Assembly (NCBI GenBank): GCA_003116975.1
Contig: BGKB01000090.1
Span: forward strand, 248,001-312,000
Source of the DNA: Aurantiochytrium sp. KH105
Lineage: Eukaryota; Sar; Bigyra; Thraustochytrida; Thraustochytriidae
Direction of reading: 5' to 3'
Length of the DNA: 64,000 bases
Each line of letters starts with the position of its first letter. Within the stretch, counting starts at the first letter, position 1. Below are positions 53,224 through 63,800 of this stretch, in pieces. Position numbers and translations under genes: made by a program. The notes beneath the pieces are model-generated. The model was given only the letters and a program-made list of their open reading frames with translations, was not told where the DNA came from and searched no databases.

Positions 53224-56200
53224 TCACCGCCTGTCCGAATGGGCGTTCTTGCCTCGGTAGTCTCTTCGCAAAGGCGACCGCGACCGCGACCGCGACCGCG
53301 ACTGCAAGTTCGGAGCAACTCTCGAGTGAGACGATCGTGACCACGGTGGAACTGGAGGCGGCTGTCTGTTGTGAAAGGACTGGGCTTGGAAGCGAGGATC
53401 AACTCCCCAGGGAGGTGTTTGTGGCCATGGTTGAAATGGTGTTGGCAGCATGTTGTGAGGGGCCCAAGATTGGAAGCGAGGATCAGCTCCCCGGGGAGGT
53501 GCTTGTGGCCATGGTTGAACTGGAGGAGGCGGTCTATTGTGAGCAGGCCGAGATTGGACTTGAGAGATACCGCGCGGTTGCTGAGCATTGTCGAGCTGCT
53601 TGTAAACGTTGCGATCCCTGGCGTCCTTGATGAGATCGCGCATGCAAGAGTCATCAGCACGTGAGAGTGTTTCCCCGCAGCCAACGAGAATAAGCGAGTG
53701 TTTTGCACGTGTAAGAGCCACATTGAGTCTGCGAAGGTCCGAGAGAAATCCGACGCGGCCCTCGCGGTTCGCCCGCACAAAAGAAAGAATCACCACACTC
53801 GCCTCGGATCCCTGGAAACTGTCCACTGTCGACACTACTACGTTGCGAATGTGATGTCGCGAAAGCGCAGTGGCGATTGTCCGTACTTGTCCACTGTAGA
53901 ACGTAATCACAATGAGTTCTTTCGCCACGTCGACCCCTCGCTGCACAAGATTTTGCGCCAGCCGTGCCACAATTTCAGCCTCGGCGTCGTTGTAATAACT
54001 CGACCCGCGTCCGTGGCGCTCCTCGCGGCCATTTGGAACATCCAAAAACGCATAGGGCCCATACCACGGGTCCATGAGACCACGCGCTGCGATCCAGTCC
54101 GGTGAGGGGCCACGCACGTTGGAGCCATCTTCCAGCTCGTTGTTGTAGAAAAACCGCACGGGGAAGCGTGAGATGTCAGGGTGCATGCGGTATTGGACCT
54201 TGAGCAAATGGTATGGAAGGCTTAAGCCCCACATGAGCCGCTCCATGAGCGAGCGGCCAAAACCAAGATCTTGGGCTACCGATGAGGTCACCGTAGCCGA
54301 AAGCTGTTTCGGATCACCAACGAGAAGCATGCGGTCAGGCACAGACTGCAGCGCAACCCAGGTTTCAGCCTCTACAGCCTGAGCAGCCTCGTCGATGATA
54401 AGAAAACTCAAGCCTGCTGCCTCATTGGCCGCACGAACCGATTTTCGACCCGATACAGCCAGGGTACAGAAGAGAACCTCTGCGGTTTGCAAGAACTCTT
54501 GCTCTGCAGCGCGACTGTTGGACAGCTCCTCGAGAGCAGCTGCAAAGGCCTCGAAAGTTTGTCGTATCGGTTCCAAAAAGGCGCCTTGTTCCCCAGAACG
54601 TTTCCGGCGCTTCGTTCGAGCTGCGCTGTTATCGCTTCCATCCGAAGAATCGTCTGACGAGTCCGATGAGGACGAGTCTGACGAGGACGAGGACGACGAT
54701 GATGACGAGTCCAAGTCCGAGTCCGAGTCCGAGTCCGAGTCCGAGGAGGACTTTGAGGAAGAGACTTCCTCTTCTTCTCCGTCGGCGGTGCTCGATTCGC
54801 CAGACTGTGCCCTTTTCGAGGTGACTCTGGATTCCATGACGGGCGAGAGCGGCTGAGATTTGGCGACAAGAGCCTTTCTGGCACCGCTGGTTTGCTGAAA
54901 TGAGGTAGTGGCGTTGGACGCTGCGGCCTCGGTAGTTTCGGCTTCGTCTTCAGAGTCGTCAGAGTCCATAATAATCTGCTCGCTTAGCTTGGACGTTTGC
55001 GAGAGGATTGACGATGAGCGATCGCGGACAACAAAAACGGCCCCCTTTGAAGAAGATGCCGAGGGATGTTGCACTGCATCGGAAATGCCACCGGCTCGAT
55101 GACTTTGTGAAGACGTGCTAGATTCCGGCGCAGAGTCTGCTTGGCTGAGCTCCTCCATGAGCGTTGCGAGGCTTCGGCTTGTGAACCTGGCGAGGTAGTT
55201 GGCCACGGCCGGACAGGTCTGCAAGAAGTCAAGGCTACTACGCATTGTGATGATCCACTCGGCATCCCGAGGTATGTGCTGGATGATCTCGTCCTCGGAG
55301 AGAAAGAAGTCGGAGCCGTGCTTCCCAACGCATGACCGGTTTCGATCCATGACCACTTCTCCATCATCATCAACAATGAAACCTGAGCGCACATATACCA
55401 CCTTTGCACGCGGAAATTTGCGGAGCGGGCCAGGTTGGATGACGAGAAGCCTCAACGCTCCAAAGATACTCTGCAGTACCTTTGTACGATTTTCCTCGAG
55501 CAGATGGAAAAGTATGCGACTATCGAACTTATTTTCAACTTTGGCAGGAGGACCTGAACTCACAGCTCTTCCGCGCCGCTCCTCCACGATCTCGACCACG
55601 CCATCGTAATCGGACGCCTCTTCATCTCCGGGGTCAACGACTTGCCACCGTCGCGTCAATGTCTCTTTCTCGGACCCAAGAGTTGCCTTCTCAGGCGTCG
55701 AACCCGCAGCAGAATCGCCTGACGGCGATACTTTGGGGGCTGCAGACTGTGGAGCCTCGCTTTGGGACGAGGTAGACTTGCCATCGTCCTTGACTTGAGA
55801 TGGCTTCACGACGACAACTTCCGATGTATCGTCATCTGACGCCTGCTCTTCGCGTGTCTTGTCGCGAGCGGCGGCCCGTTCTTGACGGCGTACTGCCAGC
55901 GCGTAGGTGCGCGTGAGGACGCCCAGATAGTCTCGAGTTACACGAAATGCCTTTGTAGCATGTGGAACGCGAGTCCAAATGGTGTCGAGCAAAATCTTGA
56001 GCTCAGCCTCGGCGCTGGCGATGGAAAGTTGTCCAACAAGCTTCCGAAAGCGCCGAGCCCATTCCATAAAAACGCCATGAACGAAAAGTTCCTGCAAACG
56101 TGCAGGGACACTATCGTTGACTGCCGACAAGGCAATCTCTGGACAGCGGATTCCATAGGTTGAGCACGTCTCGCGAAGCTTGTCCACCAAGACATGCACT

Positions 56201-57871
56201 GACTGATTTGATGGCCCGCAGACCATGATGCGATGCGCCGAGGACGTTGGACCTGTCCCCTTGGTGGAACTACTTTGGTCAAATTGCGAGCAGAGAAAGC
56301 CTAAAAGTCGTGACAACGTCGACGACTTGCCGCTCCCGGGAGGACCTTGCCACATGAAGATCTTTTGCGCCGAAGAAACGTGGTCCTCGCGAAGCACAGA
56401 CGTAATGGCATCTTTTTGCGAGACATTCAAAGAGGCCCGGAACGGCGAATTTTCAAAGGCTGTTACTAAAGCCTGGTTTCCCTGTGCGCCCGAAACAGCC
56501 TTGGTCACGTCCTTGGTCTTTTCGTTGGCTGACTTGGGGCCATCGGCCGCGGCGTTCGTCTCGGAATCCGAATCCGAAAAGAGAACGTGCTTAGGTTCCT
56601 TCATGCCGAGAATTTTGCGCATGAATGGCAGCTTTTTCACCTTGACGCTGTACATGCGTTCAAACATGACAAGGCCAGGACCGGGCCGAGCCTCGTACTC
56701 GGTGCCAGCGCTCAACACTGCGTCAAAACCAAGCTCGACGGGTAGGAGCATGTCAAGAACAAGAATGCCGTCCGACATGGTGTGCGACTTTTTCGCCACC
56801 ATGCCTACAAGCCAGTTTGCGTTTGCTCTCTTGGCACGAACAAGGTAAGGCGTGGATTCGTGCATGGTTCTGTGCGCGATGGTAGAGATTGGAGTGAGCA
56901 CCTTGAATCGTACAGAGACAGCCTTGCTACTTTTCGGATGAGGACTTTCCAAAAGTTGCAGCATGTATGTGGTGGCGTTGTGTCGTCGCGCAAGTGGGCG
57001 CAGCTCGCCTGCAACGATTTGCACACATTCCTCGACGATGAGCGGTCGAAATCTCTCGCGAAGTTCTGCAACCTCGTCGAAGCGGTCCGCAACCTTTTGC
57101 AAGTGAAGAACCTTGTGCTTGCCGTCTCCATATTGCCTCGATTGTTCCAGAGCTCGTAGTTCCACAAGCACCGCGTTATTAAGGCTCGATCCAGAGTACG
57201 CGGGCCGTTTCCACTTCGCAAGTGCAGCATCAGAAACGAGGGCATCGCTACCCGTGCTCTTGCCAGCATTCGTGGAGTTCTTAGCTGACCTGCTCTTGCT
57301 ATCTCGCGATCTGTGCTCTCGAACGGGAGAAGTTCTTCTGGTGCTACTTGAGCTGGCCACGAGGGCATCGCTATCTGCATGTGTGCCAATATTCGTAGCT
57401 CTCCTCGCTGACTTGCCCTCGCTGTCTCGAGATCTGTGTTCTCGAACGGGAGAAGTTCTTCGGGTGCTGCTTGAGCTGGACACGAGGGCATCCCTATCCG
57501 CGCGTGTCCCAGCATTCGTGAAGTTCTTAGCTGACCTGCTCTTGCTATCTCGCGAACTGTGCTCTCGAACGGGGGAAGTTCTTCTGGCGCTCCTTGAACT
57601 GGACACGAGGACATCGCTATCCGCATGTGTGCGAGTATTCGTAGATCTCCTCGCTGACTTGCCCTCGCTGTCTCGAGATCTGTGTTCTCGTACGGGAGAA
57701 GTTCTTCGGGTGCTACTTGAATTCTTCGACCTACTGAAAATATCCCGTCGATTGCTATCGTAGCGAGGGTAGTTGCGATGGCCGCTGCTCGTACCCGTGC
57801 TACTCGGGCCACTGCCATCATTAAGTCGACCACCACCACCACCACCACCACCACCACCAGGAGCTGGAGCT

Positions 57872-57942
<71 letters not shown>

Positions 57943-58380
57943 TGGAGCTGGAGCAGGAGCAGGAAGACCACGACGATTGTATTTGCCTTTGCGGATCAGA
58001 ACCTCGCTAACATCGTTGTCCCGTTGACTAGCATATCGTGATCCTCTCCGCCTGTTCTCATAGCCTTCATTTCGAGCCGCACTGACGCTGCCTCTCGTCG
58101 TGCTCTTGCTCGTGTTCGAGCTCTTGTTGCCAACCTTTGGCGTCCTTGACCTCGACCTCGACCTCTTTCTTCTCGCACTACTCCTCGAGTCGCTTCTGCT
58201 ATCCCCCGCGACACGTTTTCCGGCAGACTGCCCGGACGCCGCTCGGCGCGAGCGGTCCCGCGGCGTTGGAGACCTCCCCCGCCTCTCCATCGCTGCCGTC
58301 TCGCGCGCGCGAGGCTGGGCTCGAGACAGCTCTGACCGCCAAGCATCATCCTCTCGCCGGGGCGTCCCCGCACAACCCAT
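53224..58380 (-). CDS. Sen1/senataxin-like superfamily 1 helicase with SR-type repeats
   Basis: A UPF1-like SF1B RNA/DNA helicase, probably nuclear. I start at the ATG at 58380 (MGCAGTPRRED; 1,718 residues). The N-terminus is Arg/Ser-rich, with an Ala-Pro dipeptide run and a Gly tract (about 140-185). Four exact 41-residue repeats carrying TSPVREH and RSRDS follow (about 215-385). The helicase core has motif I MWQGPPGSGKSSTLSRLL near 680, motif II IIDEAAQAVEAE near 1328, GDPKQLSATV, VQYRMHPDISRFP, VSTVDSFQGSEASVVILSFVR and LNVALTRAKHSLILVG near 1550. About 640 residues separate motifs I and II, including an Asp/Ser tract. The C-terminus has three Pro-rich repeats (QPWPQAPPRGADPRFQ type) and ends in RS dipeptides. 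RS-rich ends suggest a link to splicing or transcription termination, which I infer. Confidence 0.9.
57225..57735 (-). repeat. four coding 123-bp tandem repeats in the Sen1-like gene
   Basis: The landmark GAACGGGAGAAGTTCTT (encoding TSPVREH on the minus strand) recurs at 57321, 57444, 57567 and 57690, an exact period of 123 bp. Units 1 and 3 (protein order) share EGKSARR and units 2 and 4 share KSRSAKN. The array therefore looks like a duplicated 246-bp dimer. Confidence 0.92.
57829..57963 (+). repeat. (CCA)n and (GGAGCA)n coding microsatellites
   Basis: Ten CCA/ACC units followed by about 17 hexamers of GGAGCA or GGAGCT. On the minus strand they encode the Gly run and the alternating Ala-Pro tract of the Sen1-like protein. 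Confidence 0.92.
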
Positions 58381-59101
58381 TTTGGCGCTCACTCCGGTCA
58401 ATACAGGTACGCACCGGGTGCGCGCAGGCGAGGTCTTCTCGCTTCCTTGAGCTGCTGCGCTCCTTTCCGCGCACGTGCTTTTTCAGCAGTGCAGAACGGC
58501 ACGGGCGAAGAAGGAATAGCAGCTCCAGCGCTGGTCATCGCCACTGCGTGTCACTATTTGCTGCAGCCAGGCAGCTGGCTGTGGCAGGGAAAGGAGCCAC
58601 GACTGTGCCGGACTCGAGCCGCGCCTCCGGTTTTCAGAGCTCTCTTTGCAGTCGACATGCGATTGTGCTCTAACTTTTTATGTATGGATGGACCATGGAT
58701 CGTGTCCATGCATGTTGTTACAGGTAACGAGGCGCATTGTGTTGCTGAAAAGCGCGTGCATGCGACGCGCCGCAGCCGCAGCCGCGCCGATCCGACCAGA
58801 CAAGATTGGGATTGGGCTCAGCACCGGCAGCGGCTTCGTCCGTCCTGAGCCAGCCGCCCAAGCTGTCGAGAAGAAGGAGCAGAGAAGATACTTCGAGCAA
58901 AATCAGATCTGGCGAGAGCGAGCAAAACCAGAACTGGCGAGGGCGAGCAAACCTAGAACTGGTGAGAGTAAGCAAACCCAGAACTGGCGAGAGCGACCAC
59001 TTGTGTCTCTGGAGGTCGGAGAGAAGAGCGGCTCGCTATCGCTTTCTCGCTCGCAAGCCCGACAAGACAAGGCAAGGCAAGGCAAGGCAAGGCGAAGGAC
59101 C
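58381..59101. other. divergent intergenic region
   Basis: About 720 bp between the starts of the Sen1-like (-) and arylsulfotransferase-like (+) genes. It holds a 25-bp minisatellite (58894-58993) and short AAGGC repeats (about 59070-59090) just before the downstream ATG. The downstream frame is open back to a TTG at 58646, but the translation is repeat-derived. Confidence 0.5.
58894..58993 (+). repeat. four-copy 25-bp minisatellite
   Basis: Units start at 58894, 58919, 58944 and 58969 and read CGAGCAAAACCAGAACTGGC plus GAGNG, with a few substitutions each. The array lies about 110 bp upstream of the probable ATG of the arylsulfotransferase-like gene. Because 25 is not divisible by three, it reads through all frames. 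Confidence 0.9.
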
Positions 59102-60607
59102 ATGGCGTCGAGAGGCCCGCGACCCGCACAGCTTTTCCAGCGCTCGCGCAATATCGCACTCGCAGATCGCACCGTGGGAGTTGTGGCCCGAGATGACCAA
59201 GGCATCATGGAAGGCTATGTGCTTTACTCCGCGGGAACGATGACGTACCTGATCGATTCCGACGGAGGCGTAGTGCACGAGTGGGAGTCGTCTTACGTGG
59301 TTTTCGCAGCGTATTTGCTCGAAAACGGGCACTTGATTCGGGATGGAAACGAAAACATCGATGCGCCGATTTTCCGTCTCGGAGGCGCTGCTGGCCGCGT
59401 GGAGGAAGTCGATTGGGACGGTACCGTTCTTTGGACATTCTCGTGCGAGCCCTTACATGCCTACATTTCGCACCACGCGCTGCAGATCTTGCCAAACGGA
59501 AATTGCCTCATGCTCGTGTGGGAGCGCAAGACCAAGGAAGAGGCGATTTTTGCTGGGCGTCGGCCGGATCTCCTCCCCGATGGCGAAATGTTGAGCGAGA
59601 TTGTTCTTGAGCTGGAGCCAGACGTAGATAATGGCACCGCAACTGTAGCTTGGCGTTGGAATCTCTGGGATCACCTTGTCCAGGACTTCGATGCTTCTAA
59701 AGAGAACTATGGCGACATCGCTGCATCTCCCCACCGTCTCGACATCAACTGCTGCCCAACTGGAGGCAAGCCGGGTCAGCGCGATCAAATCCAGCTTGAC
59801 CCGAGGCTGTCGAAAGCGCATGGCGACAATGGCCCAACGGGCAAGACCGGCGAGAAGGATTGGTGTCACATCAACTCTGTGGCCTATTGCCCCCAGCGAG
59901 ACCAGATCGCGCTCTCCTTCAATGTACATGGCGAGATCATGCTTGTTGACCACTCCACAACAACAGAAGAAGCAAGCACAAGCGAGGGTGGGCAACGTGG
60001 CAAGGGCGGAGACATTTTGCTTCGCTTTGGCAACCCCAAAAACTACCGCCGAGGTACACGCCTCGATCAGCTACTCTTTTGCCAGCACGACGTTTCATTT
60101 ATTCCTCAAGGAGTGCCCGGGGCGGGTCATCTTCTGGTCTTCAACAATGGGCGCAAACCAGACAGGCTCTGGTCAACGGTCGATGAATACAAGCTCCCCG
60201 AGGATACGCTATGGAGCGGCGACTACCTTGCGCCGCAAAAGATTTCGCAACCCGTAGGACCGCAAGCCCCTTGTTGGCGCTTCGGGCCCTCGCAATTTCG
60301 TTTGGGTAGCTTTTATTGCACCCACATCTCCGGGGCGCGTCGTTTGGAAAACGGAAATACAATTGTCAATCAAGGTCCTCTTGGCATCTTCATTGAGGTC
60401 GACGCGCAAGGCCGCGAGGTATGGCGCTACGTGTGCCCGGCTGTCACGTGCAGGCCTCTCACGGAGGGCGCAATCACCTTTGTGCGCCAAGGCGATTTTC
60501 CTCCGGAAGATGCTCCCAGACACTTTTTCATTGTCAACAAGTACCCGGTGGGCTATGCTGCCTTCCAGGGCAAAGCTCTCGAGGCGTATCGCTACGTTGA
60601 AGCGTGA
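59102..60607 (+). CDS. arylsulfotransferase (ASST) family protein
   Basis: Members of this family are beta-propeller enzymes; characterised bacterial ones move a sulfuryl group between phenolic compounds through a histidine intermediate. I start at the ATG at 59102 (GGACCATGG context; 501 residues). Family features include GYVLYSAGTMTYLIDSDGG near the start, SHHALQILPNGN, WCHINSVAYCPQRDQIALS, FNVHGEIMLVDHSTT, GGDILLRFGNPKNYRRGT, QLLFCQHDVSFIPQG and GHLLVFNNG. Successive short WDG/ILPNG/HxS units suggest propeller blades. No signal peptide or membrane anchor is evident, unlike many bacterial relatives. The family is widespread in marine bacteria, so bacterial ancestry is possible but the sequence alone does not show it. 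The donor and acceptor substrates are unknown. Confidence 0.83.
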   Translation: MASRGPRPAQLFQRSRNIALADRTVGVVARDDQGIMEGYVLYSAGTMTYLIDSDGGVVHEWESSYVVFAAYLLENGHLIRDGNENIDAPIFRLGGAAGRVEEVDWDGTVLWTFSCEPLHAYISHHALQILPNGNCLMLVWERKTKEEAIFAGRRPDLLPDGEMLSEIVLELEPDVDNGTATVAWRWNLWDHLVQDFDASKENYGDIAASPHRLDINCCPTGGKPGQRDQIQLDPRLSKAHGDNGPTGKTGEKDWCHINSVAYCPQRDQIALSFNVHGEIMLVDHSTTTEEASTSEGGQRGKGGDILLRFGNPKNYRRGTRLDQLLFCQHDVSFIPQGVPGAGHLLVFNNGRKPDRLWSTVDEYKLPEDTLWSGDYLAPQKISQPVGPQAPCWRFGPSQFRLGSFYCTHISGARRLENGNTIVNQGPLGIFIEVDAQGREVWRYVCPAVTCRPLTEGAITFVRQGDFPPEDAPRHFFIVNKYPVGYAAFQGKALEAYRYVEA

Positions 60608-60820
60608 GAATGAATCGCATAATAGCGAATAATAGGCCTAGACTTTTTGAATAATTGAGAAATTAGACGCCAGCCCATGCCTCACTTCTCGCATGCATTC
60701 ATTTTCTAAAAAGGACTATCATCTATGACGATGGAATAATGAGGGTCAAGGCCTGGTGGGCAAAGCCATGTGTCACGGAGAAAATTCAATCAGTCTATGA
60801 AGCTAGCTAAAATTCTATCC

Positions 60821-63800
60821 CTATTCTTCAAGCACAAAGAACTTGACGATCATGTCGACAATGCGCGAGTCGTTGTCGGTGCGTGCCGAGTCTGGCGCAT
60901 CAAACTTGCGCAGCAAAAAGTCGTCGAGAGCTTTGCGGAAGCTCTTGATCATGACCGCTGTCTTCGGAGGCACCACGAGTCTGCACCACCGGTCAACCAG
61001 GAGCGCACGGTCGCGATATTGCACGAGGACCGAGCCACCAAAAAGTGGGAGCGCTGCGTGGGGAACGAAGGTGGAGTCGAAAAGAAGAACACGCGCGTTC
61101 GTCTTGAATTTCGTGAGAAATGTGAGCCAGCCCGCGCGCACTGGCCCGCGCAAGTCCTGCACTTTTTTCCCTGGTCGCAAACAGCCTGCGTTGACAGAAC
61201 GCTCAACGAGTCCCACGGCCTCGTCTTGAATATTCCGTGGGTTCCTGCAGACATAGGCAATATCGCGGTAACGTTTGTTGGCGCGGCGCGTTACCATGGC
61301 AACGTTGGGAAAGAGGCCTGCGCAAAGCACGGCGCAGACCAACGCGACGTTATCGGCGTGACGGTTCAACTCACCACCGGCGTTCTTGTAACCAAGCTGC
61401 GGACGTTCGCGGTCCATGGGATCGACTCGGTCTAAGGAGCTAGCAAAGCCCATTCGTTGTAAAAGCTGCAAGAGCTCGTGTTTCGTCTTGCGCATTTCCT
61501 CGAGGGATCGCTGGCTCACGAAATTGGCGCGAGAAAACGAGTTCTCTGCTTTGCTGCCTCCGCGAACAGCCTGCAGACACCACGCGCGATAGACATTGTG
61601 CAAGGTGAGCAGATCGCTGCACTCGTGCTTGAACTGACGGTGCGCATTCGCGGCCTCGGCCTGGCGGCCCGCGGGTGAAAGAAAGAGCTTTTGCTCGTGC
61701 CCAATCGAGGCAGCCACAGTCATGACGGGATCGAGGCATCCAAAAAGAGCGCCGTAGATCACCATGCGACCAATTTTCATATCCAGAGGAAAGTGCGACA
61801 AATGCATGCCCAACGGCGTGAGCACTGCCTTTCCCTTGAGTACGTCAGGCAGGTCCGCGCCACGTCCTGCGTGCAGCCGGTCTGCAGTGGCGCGGCCCTG
61901 CGAACCCGTGCTAGCAGGGTTCTCAGTATCCGGGGTCTCCATGACCACGGCACCAGCCTCGACGAGATTGAGCATTGCGGCATTGACGGCCTTGGGCAAT
62001 GGAGGGTCGAGCGCATTCTTCAGGAACCGCCACGGATCCGCGAGCTGATCGTCTTCCTGACCGCCAGCATGCATTGCCATGATTTGCAAGCAGACGCCCT
62101 CCAGCGACACGCGGCGGATCTCGGGCTGTTGAAAGTCCGCCAATTGGTCACGTTGCGTCTGCGTAGACACGAGTTGAAAGGCAATACCTGGCTTGACGCG
62201 CCCCGCACGCCCTGCACGCTGTGTGAGGCTTGCTCGGGATACAAAGGTATCCTCCAACGACTGCATCTGTCGTGCTGGATTGAATCCAACCTGTTTGACG
62301 CGAGCAGAATCGATCGTGTACACCACGTCGGGAATGGTGACGCCTGTCTCGGCAATATTAGTCGAGAGCACAATCTTCGTCACGCCCGCTCGAGGTGCCT
62401 CAAAGACCCGGCGCTGCTCATCTTTGAGGGACGATAGGCTCGAATGAAGACGAAGCACGAGAAAGCGTGAAGCATCTCCAAAGTACCTTCCGTGCGTGAG
62501 CCTGTTGTACAAGGTCTGAATCTGGTACATGCCGGGCAGAAAGACCAGAATGGCGCCTGCGCGAGCGTCTTTGAAGGCCTCTAGCGCGCCGAGGGCTTCC
62601 TGAAAGCGAGCTTCTGGCGCGTGCTCTGGCGCATCTGCGTGCGGGCGCCAATTTCGGTCGGTGAGCAGCATAAGCAGAGACTCGATGAGGTCAAAGTTGA
62701 CGCGGGACTCGTCCAAGCGAAAGATGGTGCGCATGGCATTCTCGTGGTACACGCTGCCGTCAAGCTCCGTGAGACCGGCATAGTCAACATCTTTGGCCGA
62801 CTCGGTCCAGCTGATTGTGCCTTGACCCATGCGTGCGGACTGCGTGGCACGCTGGTCTGCGTCGCGTCGACAGTACTCTGATTCGAGTTCGCAAGCGTAG
62901 CCGGTGAGCTGCACGGCATCTTCGAGGGGGAAACGCGTGACGGGAAATGTACGCCCTCCAGCCTCAAGCACGGGCGCCCCGCCAAAGTAATTGGCCAGCT
63001 TGTCGAGATCAATCGTCGCACTCATGAGCACTACCTTGAGAGGGCGTTGCTGAGCCTCACCACGTTCGCGGGCAATCTTGCGCAGCACTACGAGCAAGAA
63101 GTCAGAGTCCACCGTGCGCTCGTGCACCTCGTCGACAACGACGTGGCTGTACGCCAGCAAGAGGGGATCTGATCGAAGCTGCGCAAGAATAATGCCGGTC
63201 GTGCAATATAGAATGCGGCAAGCGCTCCCCGCACGACGTTCGCCGCGAATCTGATAACCAACGTAGCCGTCCGAGGCACCAATTTTGCTGTCTGCCATCT
63301 CCTCGGAAACTCGCTCGGCGACAGAGACCGCCGAGATGCGGCGCGGCTCGCAACACGCGATGTTACAGAGCGCACCACGCCCCGAACGCATTTCATGGGC
63401 CATGAGCAGATGCGGAATCTGCGTGGTTTTGCCGCTTCCTGTTTGGCCGGAAACAATGACAACATCGCTGACGTCAAGAGCGCGCAGGAGGTCGGCTTCG
63501 ATCGAAAGAACCGGTAATGAAGCGCGCTCTTCTGCCATGCTCATATAGGCCTCAGACTGCGCACGCGCTTCGAACTGGTCCAGGAGGGCCTCACTTTCCT
63601 TTGTGTGGTCTACATAGGGTTCGTGAAGGGCACCGCCAATGCTACGGCCCGTGGACCAGTCGTCTACGGTCGACGAAGAAATCGTGGCTTCGAGGCCTGT
63701 GGTGGACTTTGATTGCGAAGTGGAAAGCTTCGATGCCAGTTCCTCCATGACCTGATCCACAACTTTGATCTTTGACCACTTGGTCTCGTGTTCGGCGGTA

